Below, piece after piece: positions 30,956 to 41,076 of a stretch of DNA of 64,000 nt; position 1 is the first letter of the stretch; every line of letters starts with the position of its first letter. The DNA lies in contig NZ_CP090376.1 of the NCBI RefSeq assembly GCF_022836875.1, positions 2,852,001 through 2,916,000 of the forward strand, written 5' to 3'. The stretch comes from Flavobacterium enshiense (GTDB taxonomy: Bacteria > Bacteroidota > Bacteroidia > Flavobacteriales > Flavobacteriaceae). A program made the position numbers and the translations under genes. A model generated the notes under the pieces. That model saw only the letters and a list, made by a program, of their open reading frames with translations. It ran no database searches and was not told where the DNA came from.

Positions 30956-33900
30956 TTACTCCTTAACTATTCGGATCGTTTTCTGATTATTACCTTGTTG
31001 AACCATTGCAAAATAAACCCCTCTTGGAAGACTTTCACCAAAAGTTACTTTAGACTCTTTTACATTGGTCATTTCTTTTATCAACCTTCCGGAAATATCT
31101 AATACACTTATATTGATATCGTCGCTGCTCTCACTCTCAATTTCAAATGTGAACTGATTGTTACTTGGGTTTGGATAGGCTTTGACATTAAATAATGCCA
31201 CATTTTCTCCATCATCTGGTTTTGCAGGATCTATACAATTTGGCAGACATTTCCCTACATAATCACCATGCGCCAAATGCTCTTCCAAAGCATCGTAATC
31301 AACACAAATTTGCACGCATGGATTTTTACCGCTACCCGTTTTATGGCATATGCTCACTTTTTCTCTTGTGCTATTTTTGTTAAAGCAACGTACATCGCTG
31401 CCTTTAACTTCTTTAGTGGTTGTAACTACGCAACCATTATCATCAGTTATGGTAGCTATCATAATTGCATCTTCCATTAAAATCGCTGATACGGAACAAG
31501 AAGAACCTAGTTCAATTCCTTTTATCGTCGATACTGGGGTAGATGAAGCTATTAATGGGAATGCCAAACAAGTATTGCCAGTGGTGTTGACGATGGTGTT
31601 GACGGTGGTGGTTCCTACAACACCATTACATGTCCACTTTTCATCTCCAGCATCATTAACCTGATTGCATTTTAAAGCACGACTCATAGTGATTACTACT
31701 TTGTAAGGCCCCTTTCCTCCTTGAGGAGTTACCTTAAATTCACAAGATTGATCTTGTGCATATCCGAAATAAAGTTCATCATTTATATATAATCCCGCTG
31801 ACGTATCAACTAACTCAGAATCTCTTATGACGTTAAACGAGCAGTATGTTACATTTCCACTGGTATCCGTTGCTTTATATATAATTGGCGTACTCGTACC
31901 AATAGCAAAGATTGTATTTGAATCAGGAAGAGGACCTGAAGTTTGAATAACACTTGAAACTGAGCAATTATCTGAGGCTACTGGCGCAGACCAAGTTGCT
32001 GTTTCTTCACAAGCTGACAGATGAATATCATCTTGACAAACAATAACAGGATTCTCATCATCGCTTACCGTTACGGTTTGCTCAACTGCTACCGCATCGT
32101 TGCCGTTGCCGTCGCTGTAACTCCAGGTGATTGTCGTAACCCCTTTTGGATAAGCCGCATTCAGTGCCTGACTATCACTGCGAACTCCCGAAGCAGTTCC
32201 TGGATTACAGTTATCGCTGGCCGATGGGGCTGTGATTGATACTAGGGCTGAACATTCTCCGTCATAGGTGCCAACTTCTATCGCTGATACCGCGCTGATT
32301 TCAGGAGCCTCCTCGTCGTTTACAGTTACCGTTTGCTGAACTGCCGCTGCATTATTTCCGTTGCCGTCGCTGTAACTCCAGGTGATCGTCGTAACCCCTT
32401 TTGGATAAGCCGCATTCAGTGCCTGACTATCGCTGCGAACTCCCAAAGCAATTCCTGGATTACAGTTATCGCTGGCCGATGGGGCTGTGATTGATACTAA
32501 GGCTGAACATTCTCCGTCATCGGTGCCAACTTCTATCGCTGATACCGGGCTGATTTCGGGAGCCTCCTCGTCGTTTACAGTTACCGTTTGCTGAACTGCC
32601 GCTGCATTATTTCCGTTGCCGTCGCTGTAACTCCATGTGATGGTCGTTGTTCCTTTCGGATAGGCCGCTGTCAATAATTCACCGTCGTCACGAACCCCCG
32701 AAGCAGTTCCTGGATTACAGTTATCGCTGGCCGATGGCGCCGTGATGTTTACAATCGCGCTACATGAGTTATCATCCGTTCCAACACTTATTGGTGAAAC
32801 CGCACTGATTTCGGGAGCCTGGTCATCGCTTACCGTTACCGTTTGTTCCACCTCCGATGCATCGTTGCCGTTGCCGTCGCTGTAACTCCATGTGATGGTC
32901 GTTGTTCCTTTCGGATAGGCCGCTGTCAACAATTCACCGTCGTCACGAACCCCCGAAGCAGTTCCTGGATTACAGTTATCGCTGGCCGATGGCGCCGTGA
33001 TGTTTACAATCGCGCTACATGAGTTATCATCCGTTCCAACACTTATTGGTGAAACCGCACTGATTTCGGGAGCCTGGTCATCGCTTACCGTTACCGTTTG
33101 TTCCACCTCCGATGCATCGTTGCCGTTGCCGTCGCTGTAACTCCATGTGATGGTCGTTGTTCCTTTCGGATAGGCCGCTGTCAATAATTCACCGTCGTCA
33201 CGAACCCCCGAAGCAGTTCCTGGATTACAGTTATCGCTGGCCGATGGCGCCGTGATGTTTACAATCGCGCTACATGAGTTATCATCCGTTCCAACACTTA
33301 TTGGTGAAACCGCACTGATTTGTGGCGCCTGGTCATCGCTTACCGTTACGGTTTGCTCAACCGCTACCGCATCGTTGCCGTTACCGTCGCTGTAAGTCCA
33401 TGTTATTGTGGTTACTCCTTTCGGATAGGCCGCTGACAACAATTCACCGTCGTCACGAACCCCCGAAGCAGTTCCTGCGTTACAGTTATCGCTGGCCGAT
33501 GGGACCGTGATGTTTACAATCGCGCTACATGAGTTGTCATCCGTTCCAACAATTATTGGTGAAACCGCACTGATTTGTGGCGCCTGGTCATCGCTTACCG
33601 TTACGGTTTCCTCAACCGCTACCGCATCGTTGCCGTTACCGTCGCTGTAAGTCCATGTTATTGTGGTTACTCCTTTCGGATAGGCCGCTGACAACAATTC
33701 ACCGTCGTCACGAACCCCCGAAGCAGTTCCTGCGTTACAGTTATCGCTGGCCGATGGGGCCGTGATGTTTACAATCGCGCTACATGAGTTGTCATCCGTT
33801 CCAACAATTATTGGTGAAACCGCACTGATTTGTGGCGCCTGGTCATCGCTTACCGTTACGGTTTGCTCAACCGCTACCGCATCGTTGCCGTTACCGTCGC

Positions 33901-35704
33901 TGTAAGTCCATGTTATTGTGGTTACTCCTTTCGGATAGGCCGCTGACAACAATTCACCGTCGTCACGAACTCCCGAAGCAGTCCCTGGATTACAGTTATC
34001 GCTGGCCGATGGGGCCGTGATGTTTACAATCGCGCTACATGAGTTATCATCCGTTCCAACACTTATTGGTGAAACCGCACTGATTTCGGGAGCCTCCTCG
34101 TCATTTACAGTTACCGTTTGCTGAACTGCCGCTGCATTATTTCCGTTGCCGTCGCTATAACTCCAGGTGATCGTCGTAACCCCTTTTGGATAAGCCGCAT
34201 TCAGTGCCTGACTATCGCTGCGAACTCCCAAAGCAGTTCCTGGATTACAGTTATCGCTGGCCGATGGGGCTGTGATTGATACTAGGGCTGAACATTCTCT
34301 GTCATCGGTGCCAACATTGATTGGCGATATGGGACTGATAACAGGGCTTGTTACGTCTTTCGCAGTAAGCTTCACGTATTCAACATCAGTTAAACCTGCC
34401 GCATCGGTAGCCGTTACAGTTACAACGATTTCAGCGTTATGACCGCTGCTCACAGAAGAACCTGCCTCAGGAGATTGTGAAACAATCACTCCCGAACAAT
34501 TATCCGTTGCTGAACCCGATACGTCTGGTATTAAAATTTTACAATCAGATCCCAAAACAACATCCTGATCCGATCCCGGAGTAAGTACCGGATTCTCATT
34601 ATCTGTAACTGCCACTTTAAATGAACCAATTACTTCTCCACAACTATTTGAAGCTTTCACATAAACTGTGGTTTCTCCTACAGGAAATACTCTAGAGTTT
34701 GGTATAATCCCTCCAAAGTTACTAAGACTATAACTGAGAGTTGGCGAAGGGTTTCCTGACAACGTAATATTACTTCCCAAACTTACAGAAGAGGAACAAA
34801 GTCCATCCTGATTCGAAACAAATATGTCTGAAGCAGATATTATGGATGGAGCAGAATTGATATTAACTTGAGGCTGATTTGCTAAAGCCGGAAATTGTGT
34901 AGTCGAAAAATCATTTCCTACCCAAGCAGTCGTTGTAAATATATAAGGATTGGATATTACTACTGGGGCAGTTGCTGTAAACGTTATCACAATTGACTCA
35001 CCCGGTGAACCAGCTCCCAATCCGTTTGAAGCACCACCAGTCCTGTTTACATCAATATTACCTGATGAAAAAATTGCAGAAAATTTTGCTGGTAAACTTG
35101 TTGCTACATTGGATACCGAAGTAAAGCCAGCTGGTATGGCGATCCTGAATGATCCAGCCCTTGCATTATTTCCTGTAGGTTGAGCAGTTGTTAAATTAGT
35201 AACTGTAATTGAATAGTTTGCGCTTGCTCCCGAACACAAATTTGAAGGTGTTGATGCAATGCTTGCAGTAAAAAGCAATCCATCGGTAAAAGTAGTCTGA
35301 GCTGCTAATCCCGAAGTTTGTCCAGTAGCCGTTACAACAAAGGTTACTCCAAGGTGTCGATCATTAAAATAAAACAGGTCATAAAAAATGTTCCCATTGG
35401 CATCGGCAACAGTAAACCTGTTATGTCCACTGGGGCAAACTGTAGGGCTTTCATCAAAATGCAAGGTAACGGTTTCTCCAGGCTGCCATCCGGATCCGGA
35501 TAAACGTAAAGTATCACCCGGCTGATAATCTGCCCTATCGGAGTAAATAGTTGGTGATAATTTCCCTAAGGTTATTTTTTTCATTGGCAACGGCCCATGT
35601 TTCTTCCCCAAAGGCTCATGGCCAAGCATAGAAAAAGTTGCAAATAACAACGTTAAGATTGCAATACAACTCCAACCCCCTTTTTTCCGTAATAATGTTT
35701 CCAT
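30956..35704 (-). CDS. giant HYR-repeat surface protein with T9SS sorting domain
   Basis: The 1582-residue protein has an N-terminal leader (residues ~1-28), an Ig-like domain with SDRADYQPGDTLRLSGSGWQPGET, and a second region with CSGASANYSITVTN. One divergent HYR domain follows, then nine near-identical ~85-residue HYR-type repeats (about residues 455-1220; each with VGTDD, CSA, SASDNCN, YPKG and TVTV) and a further HYR domain. A Cys-rich stretch comes next, and the final ~75 residues (AYPNPSNNQFTFEI ... PRGVYFAMVQ) are a type A T9SS sorting domain. Expected to be a long cell-surface stalk or adhesin. The DNA repeats have a 255-bp period (about 32041-34340). Terminators lie on both sides. 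Confidence 0.9.
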   Translation of the reverse strand: METLLRKKGGWSCIAILTLLFATFSMLGHEPLGKKHGPLPMKKITLGKLSPTIYSDRADYQPGDTLRLSGSGWQPGETVTLHFDESPTVCPSGHNRFTVADANGNIFYDLFYFNDRHLGVTFVVTATGQTSGLAAQTTFTDGLLFTASIASTPSNLCSGASANYSITVTNLTTAQPTGNNARAGSFRIAIPAGFTSVSNVATSLPAKFSAIFSSGNIDVNRTGGASNGLGAGSPGESIVITFTATAPVVISNPYIFTTTAWVGNDFSTTQFPALANQPQVNINSAPSIISASDIFVSNQDGLCSSSVSLGSNITLSGNPSPTLSYSLSNFGGIIPNSRVFPVGETTVYVKASNSCGEVIGSFKVAVTDNENPVLTPGSDQDVVLGSDCKILIPDVSGSATDNCSGVIVSQSPEAGSSVSSGHNAEIVVTVTATDAAGLTDVEYVKLTAKDVTSPVISPISPINVGTDDRECSALVSITAPSASDNCNPGTALGVRSDSQALNAAYPKGVTTITWSYSDGNGNNAAAVQQTVTVNDEEAPEISAVSPISVGTDDNSCSAIVNITAPSASDNCNPGTASGVRDDGELLSAAYPKGVTTITWTYSDGNGNDAVAVEQTVTVSDDQAPQISAVSPIIVGTDDNSCSAIVNITAPSASDNCNAGTASGVRDDGELLSAAYPKGVTTITWTYSDGNGNDAVAVEETVTVSDDQAPQISAVSPIIVGTDDNSCSAIVNITVPSASDNCNAGTASGVRDDGELLSAAYPKGVTTITWTYSDGNGNDAVAVEQTVTVSDDQAPQISAVSPISVGTDDNSCSAIVNITAPSASDNCNPGTASGVRDDGELLTAAYPKGTTTITWSYSDGNGNDASEVEQTVTVSDDQAPEISAVSPISVGTDDNSCSAIVNITAPSASDNCNPGTASGVRDDGELLTAAYPKGTTTITWSYSDGNGNDASEVEQTVTVSDDQAPEISAVSPISVGTDDNSCSAIVNITAPSASDNCNPGTASGVRDDGELLTAAYPKGTTTITWSYSDGNGNNAAAVQQTVTVNDEEAPEISPVSAIEVGTDDGECSALVSITAPSASDNCNPGIALGVRSDSQALNAAYPKGVTTITWSYSDGNGNNAAAVQQTVTVNDEEAPEISAVSAIEVGTYDGECSALVSITAPSASDNCNPGTASGVRSDSQALNAAYPKGVTTITWSYSDGNGNDAVAVEQTVTVSDDENPVIVCQDDIHLSACEETATWSAPVASDNCSVSSVIQTSGPLPDSNTIFAIGTSTPIIYKATDTSGNVTYCSFNVIRDSELVDTSAGLYINDELYFGYAQDQSCEFKVTPQGGKGPYKVVITMSRALKCNQVNDAGDEKWTCNGVVGTTTVNTIVNTTGNTCLAFPLIASSTPVSTIKGIELGSSCSVSAILMEDAIMIATITDDNGCVVTTTKEVKGSDVRCFNKNSTREKVSICHKTGSGKNPCVQICVDYDALEEHLAHGDYVGKCLPNCIDPAKPDDGENVALFNVKAYPNPSNNQFTFEIESESSDDINISVLDISGRLIKEMTNVKESKVTFGESLPRGVYFAMVQQGNNQKTIRIVKE
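32041..34340 (-). repeat. nine tandem 255-bp repeats inside the HYR gene
   Basis: Each unit encodes one HYR domain. Units near 32800-33300 are almost identical to each other at DNA level, as are those near 33340-33900, pointing to recent duplication by unequal crossing-over; the outer units are more divergent. Boundaries are approximate. Confidence 0.85.
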
Positions 35705-35997
35705 AGTTGTGGTATTTATTAAACAATAAACTCTATTAAGACCATAACAAAATTGTTACGGTTTAGTCATACGTGTTTCTTGCAAGAGATGCAAACAGAA
35801 GATCAAACAGAAATAGCATATTTGACCCCGAAAATCGTTAAGGGATATTTTTTTTGGAAGGTTAATTAAGCGCCCGGAGTGGTATTTGAGCACTTTAAAC
35901 CAATTGCAATAAAAATTCGATAATTTGAACTCTAATTTAGAATTATGATTTGTAAGAATCTTAACAAGACGTTAAGTTTTCGATAAAAGGAATAAAA
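35705..35997. other. intergenic stretch upstream of the HYR gene
   Basis: About 290 bases that must hold the promoter of the HYR gene. I cannot find a clean CAAAnnTA (minus-strand -7 box) close to the start. An ACAAAATTGTTAC palindrome near 35750 is a possible operator. Nothing else is visible. Confidence 0.4.
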
Positions 35998-36020
35998 AAA
36001 ACTGCATAACGCAGTTTTAT
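35994..36020. terminator. terminator after menC
   Basis: Stem AAAACTGC/GCAGTTTT (35998-36005, 36011-36018) with an ATAAC-type loop, preceded by an A-run that becomes a U-run on the minus strand; it lies just past the menC stop. Confidence 0.8.
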
Positions 36021-36034
36021 AAGTCCTATTCTTA

Positions 36035-37081
36035 TCAAAAATTCAATTTTGAGGTATCCCAATTTTTATGCTTTTCGTTCCAGAGTTGTCCGTTTTTGAC
36101 CTCCAGCGGGCAATCAAAATTATTGGTATAAAGAGCGCCGGTTCCTAAGCCTTGTGGCATCGGATTTTGAAGTGTATATGTCCATTGCGCGATGGCATTT
36201 AACCCAATGTTACTTTCCAGAGCGGAAGTGATCCACCAGCCGATTTTATATTTTTCGGCTAAAGTAATCCACTCTTGTGTGCCACGGAATCCGCCCACTA
36301 AACTCGGCTTTAATATGATGTATTGCGGTTTAATTTTTTTGAGTAACGCTTCTTTTTCTTCCAAAGAAAACACGCCAATCAGCTCTTCATCCAAGGCGAT
36401 AGGAAAAGGTGTCGATTTGCATAGCTCTGCCATCCTGTCAGTGTTGTTTTTAGCGATAGGCTGCTCTATACTATGTAACTCAAACTCAGATAACTGATTC
36501 AATTTATCTAAAGCGTCATCTGAAGAAAAAGCACCATTAGCATCTACCCTGATTTCAATGGTTTGGGCATCAAAATTACTTCGGATAAAACGCAATAAAT
36601 CAAGTTCTTTCTGGAAATCTATGGCTCCTATTTTGAGTTTTATGCACTTGAATCCGCTGGCTAGTTTTTCATCGATTTGCTGCTTCATGAACACCTCATC
36701 GCCCATCCAAACCAAGCCGTTTATGAAAATACTTTTTTCACTTTTGGTAAATGCAGACGGGAATAACAAAAACGGATTTTCAGCCTCTAGCGACAAAAAA
36801 GCCTGTTCGATTCCGAATTGTATAGACGGGAATTCCATCATGGCTTCCCAAAGTTTGTCTTTTCCCAAATCGATGTTTTGGCAAACCCATTTTAGTTTTT
36901 CTTCATAATCCGGTCGGTCGTCAACACTAAGCGTTCGCAGGATGCCACACTCGCCTATTCCCTTTTTTCCTTCTTTTTCAAGAATTATAAACCAGGTTTC
37001 TTTTTCGTCAAGAATCCCTCGTGACGTTCCGGCTGGACGTTTGAAATTAAGGACGTATTTTTGATAACTAGCTTTGATCAT
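36035..37081 (-). CDS. menC: o-succinylbenzoate synthase
   Basis: This 348-residue enolase-superfamily enzyme dehydrates SHCHC to o-succinylbenzoate in menaquinone synthesis. The catalytic KxK is in CIKLKIGA, metal ligands are in IRVDANGAF, SIEQPI and ALDEEL, and the second catalytic Lys is in YIILKPSLVGG. The barrel ends normally. It is the last gene of a minus-strand run that also contains menA and menB; menE is not seen next to it. A 179-base gap separates it from the UPF0173 gene. Confidence 0.93.
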   Translation of the reverse strand: MIKASYQKYVLNFKRPAGTSRGILDEKETWFIILEKEGKKGIGECGILRTLSVDDRPDYEEKLKWVCQNIDLGKDKLWEAMMEFPSIQFGIEQAFLSLEAENPFLLFPSAFTKSEKSIFINGLVWMGDEVFMKQQIDEKLASGFKCIKLKIGAIDFQKELDLLRFIRSNFDAQTIEIRVDANGAFSSDDALDKLNQLSEFELHSIEQPIAKNNTDRMAELCKSTPFPIALDEELIGVFSLEEKEALLKKIKPQYIILKPSLVGGFRGTQEWITLAEKYKIGWWITSALESNIGLNAIAQWTYTLQNPMPQGLGTGALYTNNFDCPLEVKNGQLWNEKHKNWDTSKLNF

Positions 37082-37230
37082 TAGAAAACTTTACAGATAT
37101 GAAAATGGTTAATCTAATAGCCCCGATGGGAGGGGCATCCTTTTGAAACGGTCATTGAGGCTCTCGAAATGACCTTTTCAAAAGATACAGCGGACAGCGG
37201 GAAAATGGTTTTCAAAAAAAGCCCGAACCT

Positions 37231-37246
37231 CCCGATAGCTATCGGG
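37231..37246. repeat. 16-bp perfect palindrome
   Basis: CCCGATAGCTATCGGG, inside the menC-hydrolase intergenic gap and surrounded by GC-richer sequence. Palindromes of this kind recur between genes in flavobacterial genomes; here only one copy is seen. Confidence 0.6.
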
Positions 37247-37260
37247 ACGCTCCAAAAAAA

Positions 37261-37938
37261 TTATAATTCGATTGCTTCTCCTATTTCCAAAAGCATCAGG
37301 TCTTTGCCTTTGTCGAAGAATTTTTTGATTGATTCCTCGTGGTTGATTACGATAAATCCGAAGGTGTCATAGTGATAGCCCAAAACCTTATCGCATTCCA
37401 GAAAATCGGAAGCGATAATGGCATCGTCAACACTCATAGTGAAATTATCGCCGATTGGAAGAATGGCCAAATCAAGTTTGGTGCGCATCGGAATCAATTT
37501 CATATCCATTGTAAGTGCCGTATCGCCAGCGATATAAATATTTTTGTGTTCGCCTTCGATTACGAATCCGCCAGGTTGACCTCCGTAACTTCCGTCTGCA
37601 AAGGAACTGGTGTGGATGGCATTTACGTATTTTACGGTTCCGAAATCGAATTTCCAGCTTCCGCCGTGATTCATCGGATGGTAATTCAAACCTTTGTGAC
37701 CGAAATGCGTAGCGATTTCATAATTGGAAACGATAGTAGCCTTGGTTCTTTTCGCAATTGCTTCCACATCCAACACATGGTCCTGATGCGCGTGAGTAAC
37801 TAAAATATAGTCGGCTTTTAAAATATTGATATCGATATGAGACGCTTTTGGGTTTCCTGTGATAAAAGGATCGACTAAGATGTGCTTGCCGCTTACTTCA
37901 ATTCCGATACAGGCGTGACCGTAAAATGTAATTTTCAT
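37261..37938 (-). CDS. UPF0173 metal-dependent hydrolase (metallo-beta-lactamase fold)
   Basis: The 225-residue cytoplasmic protein has the metal-binding THAHQDHVLD (HxHxDH) and further His/Asp ligands in YHPMNHGG, HTSSFADGS and YIAGDTAL. This matches the UPF0173 group of the metallo-beta-lactamase fold, predicted metal-dependent hydrolases of unknown substrate. It lies 19 bases after menA on the same strand and is probably co-transcribed with it. Confidence 0.88.
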   Translation of the reverse strand: MKITFYGHACIGIEVSGKHILVDPFITGNPKASHIDINILKADYILVTHAHQDHVLDVEAIAKRTKATIVSNYEIATHFGHKGLNYHPMNHGGSWKFDFGTVKYVNAIHTSSFADGSYGGQPGGFVIEGEHKNIYIAGDTALTMDMKLIPMRTKLDLAILPIGDNFTMSVDDAIIASDFLECDKVLGYHYDTFGFIVINHEESIKKFFDKGKDLMLLEIGEAIEL

Positions 37939-37957
37939 GATCTTATATATTTTTTGA

Positions 37958-38851
37958 TTAGTAGAAGAATACCAAAGTTAATGAAAGGAGAATTGCCAAA
38001 GCAAATGTTCCAAGAGCTACTTTTTTCAGTTCCGGATCAAAATCGGTGTACGTTTTTGCCGTCTGAACCGTTTTCAAATGTCGGAACATCAAAATGGCAA
38101 TAAACAAAGCCGCGAAATAGCTTATTTCAACCAAAAAAGAAAAAACAACGGTTGCTAAAACTGCCATAACCACTATTGTGTAATGATAGTATTTCGCAGT
38201 CTGCAATCCCATTTTTACCACTATCGTTTTCTTTCCCGAGTTTCTGTCGTTTTCGATGTCGCGCATGTTGTTCAGGTTTAAAACCGCCACACTCAGCAAA
38301 CCGACAGCAACGGCCGGTAAAATAAGAATCCAGTCAAATTGTTTTGTGAAAAGGAAGTTAGAACCCAATACACTTACCAATCCGAAGAAAATAAAAACGA
38401 AAACATCTCCGAATCCGCTGTAACCGTAAGCACCTTTTCCAACTGTATATTTAATGGCTGCGATTATTGAAGCGATTCCCAAAAAGAAAAACAACAACGA
38501 ATAACCGAAATTTTCTTTTCCGAAGGAAATGTAAATCAGCGTCACTGCTGAAATCAGCGACAAAACTGCTGTAATAATGATTGCCTTTTTCATTTGATCC
38601 ACCGAAATGGCTCCGCTTTGAATGGCTCGCTGTGGCCCTACCCTGTTTTCATTGTCTGTTCCTTTTACGCCATCGCCATAATCGTTGGCAAAATTGGAAA
38701 GCACCTGAAATCCTAAAGTTGTTAACAAAGCAAAAACAATAATCAGCAAATTTTCAAACCCCTGAAAATAAGCATAAGCACTTCCTACAATTATTCCCGA
38801 AACCGATAACGGCAACGTTCTAAGCCTTGCGGCCTGTATCCATTTTTTCAT
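37958..38851 (-). CDS. menA: 1,4-dihydroxy-2-naphthoate polyprenyltransferase
   Basis: The 297-residue UbiA-family membrane enzyme attaches the isoprenoid chain to DHNA in menaquinone synthesis. It has the two Asp-rich prenyl-diphosphate motifs, NFANDYGDGVKGTDNENR (NDxxD type, near residue 52) and LNNMRDIENDRNSGKKT (near 180), and eight to nine membrane segments. Upstream by 43 bases lies the larger PH-domain gene, downstream by 19 the UPF0173 gene; likely one operon. Confidence 0.93.
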   Translation of the reverse strand: MKKWIQAARLRTLPLSVSGIIVGSAYAYFQGFENLLIIVFALLTTLGFQVLSNFANDYGDGVKGTDNENRVGPQRAIQSGAISVDQMKKAIIITAVLSLISAVTLIYISFGKENFGYSLLFFFLGIASIIAAIKYTVGKGAYGYSGFGDVFVFIFFGLVSVLGSNFLFTKQFDWILILPAVAVGLLSVAVLNLNNMRDIENDRNSGKKTIVVKMGLQTAKYYHYTIVVMAVLATVVFSFLVEISYFAALFIAILMFRHLKTVQTAKTYTDFDPELKKVALGTFALAILLSLTLVFFY

Positions 38852-38894
38852 TTATAATAATTCAAATTCTTTATTTTATAATTTAAAACCAGCA

Positions 38895-40409
38895 TCACAT
38901 CCAGTTTTCCTTTGTGGTTTCCACCTGATACAGCCACGTGTTCACCAGTTCTTTAATTTTGGAAAAATTCCCTAAGTAAAAGGACAAATCCCCGCCAGCA
39001 GTTGTGATGGTAACGCTTCCTACATTGGCGCGTTTATGCCAGAAAAACTGACTGACTTTTATAGCCTGAATCTTGTGAGGCTCAATTATTTCGTTGTCGA
39101 CATCCCAAGCACCGCTTTGTCTGATAATGTACTGCTGATTTATAAACAAACGGTAATTCCTGAATCCGAAGTAAAGCAACAATCCGACAAAGGCCAGATA
39201 AAAAGGCAGGATTAAAATATAATCAAACACTTTATTGTCTATGATAAATCCGTAACCAAAAACTATGGAAACCGGCAGGATAATCAAAAAGAAGGACGGA
39301 AACAATAATTTTCGGATATTGGGTTTTAACATCACTCCTTTTTCCGGAATTTGTCCAAATAAAAGCTTCAGAATGGCTTCTCTTTCAACCTCATCACAGC
39401 CCGGAATTTCGATGGCTGATTTCCTGTTTTCTTTTTCCGTTTCACTGCCCGATGCCTGCTTGATTTTTAAGCTCAGCACATCCATTTTCTTTTGGAGCCA
39501 GTTCTGACTCAATGCCACAATTTGAACCTTATTCGGTTTTATGATGGTGTTTTTAGTAGATAACAGACCGTACGAAAGCAATAAAGAGCGGCTTTTTTTT
39601 GTGATTTTAAAATCGAAATATTTAATAATCGTACGAAACAGATTGATGACAAGAATTGCAAAAAATACGATGCCAATTAATATCGTTGCCGAATACAATG
39701 CCATATTCCTATTAATGTAGCTTTCAATTTCAGCATCCATTTGATCCAGTGCGTGGGAATTGCGGGCCACGTTCTGAACATTTTCGTAAACCGTAAAGAA
39801 AAAAGCCGTCAATAAACCGAAACTTCGAACATAATTGGACGTGATTCCGATTTTTACCAGACTCAAAAAACTTATCGCAATGAAAGGTTTTTCGGTTTCT
39901 TCATTAACAGATTCCAATAATGTCGTGACTTCGGAAACGCTGCTGACCTCACTAAGCAATTTTGTTCTTAAAGCAACGGCAAGATCATGTGAAATAGCGC
40001 GAATGGAAACTTCCTTTTTAGTACTTCCGGCAGTGTCGATATCTAATGCATGGACGCCGATAATCTTCTGAACAAAGGACTGACTGATATTTACCTGCTG
40101 GATTTTATGCAGTTGGATCGCTATTTTAGACTTATTCAAAACCCCTTCATGAATAATGAATTCGTCGTTTTCTTCATCTATGTGGAAAGTAAAATTGAGG
40201 TACTGCAGATAGGCAATAATCCCTACTACCGAAACTACTACGATAACCCCTAAGCCCAAATACAGTTTGTTCATTTCGTTGAACTTAAATAACCAAACCA
40301 CCAAAAGAGGCCACAAAGCGCGGACTATCTTTCGGAGTGTATCGGCAAACATTACCAAAACACCAATTAAGGATTGTCTTTGCGGGTGATTAAAGTCGGA
40401 ACTACTCAT
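38895..40409 (-). CDS. membrane protein with three bacterial PH (bPH2) domains, YdbT-like
   Basis: The ~504-residue protein alternates paired membrane segments with three bPH2 domains (beginning near LNFTFHIDEENDEFIIHEG, DFKITKKSRSLLLSYGLLSTKN and LFINQQYIIRQSGAWDVDNE). It matches the YdbT family, which works with a one-domain YdbS partner in the membrane; the role is poorly defined but linked to cell-envelope stress. ATG 40409 overlaps the upstream gene's end by 8 bases; a TTG at 40415 is the alternative start. Translationally coupled pair. Confidence 0.85.
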   Translation of the reverse strand: MSSSDFNHPQRQSLIGVLVMFADTLRKIVRALWPLLVVWLFKFNEMNKLYLGLGVIVVVSVVGIIAYLQYLNFTFHIDEENDEFIIHEGVLNKSKIAIQLHKIQQVNISQSFVQKIIGVHALDIDTAGSTKKEVSIRAISHDLAVALRTKLLSEVSSVSEVTTLLESVNEETEKPFIAISFLSLVKIGITSNYVRSFGLLTAFFFTVYENVQNVARNSHALDQMDAEIESYINRNMALYSATILIGIVFFAILVINLFRTIIKYFDFKITKKSRSLLLSYGLLSTKNTIIKPNKVQIVALSQNWLQKKMDVLSLKIKQASGSETEKENRKSAIEIPGCDEVEREAILKLLFGQIPEKGVMLKPNIRKLLFPSFFLIILPVSIVFGYGFIIDNKVFDYILILPFYLAFVGLLLYFGFRNYRLFINQQYIIRQSGAWDVDNEIIEPHKIQAIKVSQFFWHKRANVGSVTITTAGGDLSFYLGNFSKIKELVNTWLYQVETTKENWM

Positions 40410-40938
40410 TCTCAACAGCAGTATTAGTCATGTCAGAGGTTAGTTTTGACATCAGTAATTGCTTGATGTTTTGTGCCCTGTCTTTTTCGATTCCGGGAAT
40501 TTCGATATCGCTGTCACCACCGCCTGCAGTAAAAATCTGGATTGATGCTAAACCGAACTGACGCGCTATGAAACCTTCATGCAAAGCAACGTGCTGTACA
40601 CGGCTGTAAGGAATAATCGTCGTCGTTTCTGCAATTACTCCGCTTTTGTACAATACATCATGCTGGCGAAAAGCAAAGCCTCGTTTTTTAAAACTAAGCT
40701 TACCGAATCCGACAGAAAGTAAAAACAAAAGAAAGGCAGCAGCGTAAAACAAATACCAGTATCCCTGGGCTTTTTCATTAAAAAACAAAAAGATTCCCAG
40801 CCCCAGGCTCATCACCGAAAGGAAAATGAAATTACCGATAAGGATGATTTTCCAATAATCCTTATGCAGCGGTAAAAACGAAACTTCCTCAAATTTGGGA
40901 AGTTCCGTGATATTTATGGTTTCGTTGGTAAAATTCAA
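40402..40938 (-). CDS. membrane protein with one bPH2 domain, YdbS-like
   Basis: The 178-residue protein has two membrane segments (IILIGNFIFLSVMSLGLGIFLFF and YLFYAAAFLLFLLSVGFG). One bPH2 domain follows, with TTIIPYSRVQHVALHEGFIARQFGLASIQIFTAGGGDSDIEIPGI, the typical conserved block of the family. It is the smaller partner of the following YdbT-like gene, which it overlaps by 8 bases. The start appears to be TTG at 40938; no in-frame ATG is close. Confidence 0.83.
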   Translation of the reverse strand: MNFTNETINITELPKFEEVSFLPLHKDYWKIILIGNFIFLSVMSLGLGIFLFFNEKAQGYWYLFYAAAFLLFLLSVGFGKLSFKKRGFAFRQHDVLYKSGVIAETTTIIPYSRVQHVALHEGFIARQFGLASIQIFTAGGGDSDIEIPGIEKDRAQNIKQLLMSKLTSDMTNTAVENE

Positions 40939-41076
40939 TTTTGATCATTTTTTAAATCACAAGGGATAGGTTGTGAGGGATAAGGCATAAGTTGAAAGAA
41001 ATAAGTTGTTAGGGATAAGCAGGATAATCCGTAAAGTTTCCCTTTTCCCTTTTCCCTTTCCTCTTTTCACTCTCTA

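Noticed and set aside
33322..34020. Plus-strand open frames of 62 codons repeated every 255 bp
   Set aside because: They are the reverse complement of the HYR repeats and repeat only because those do.
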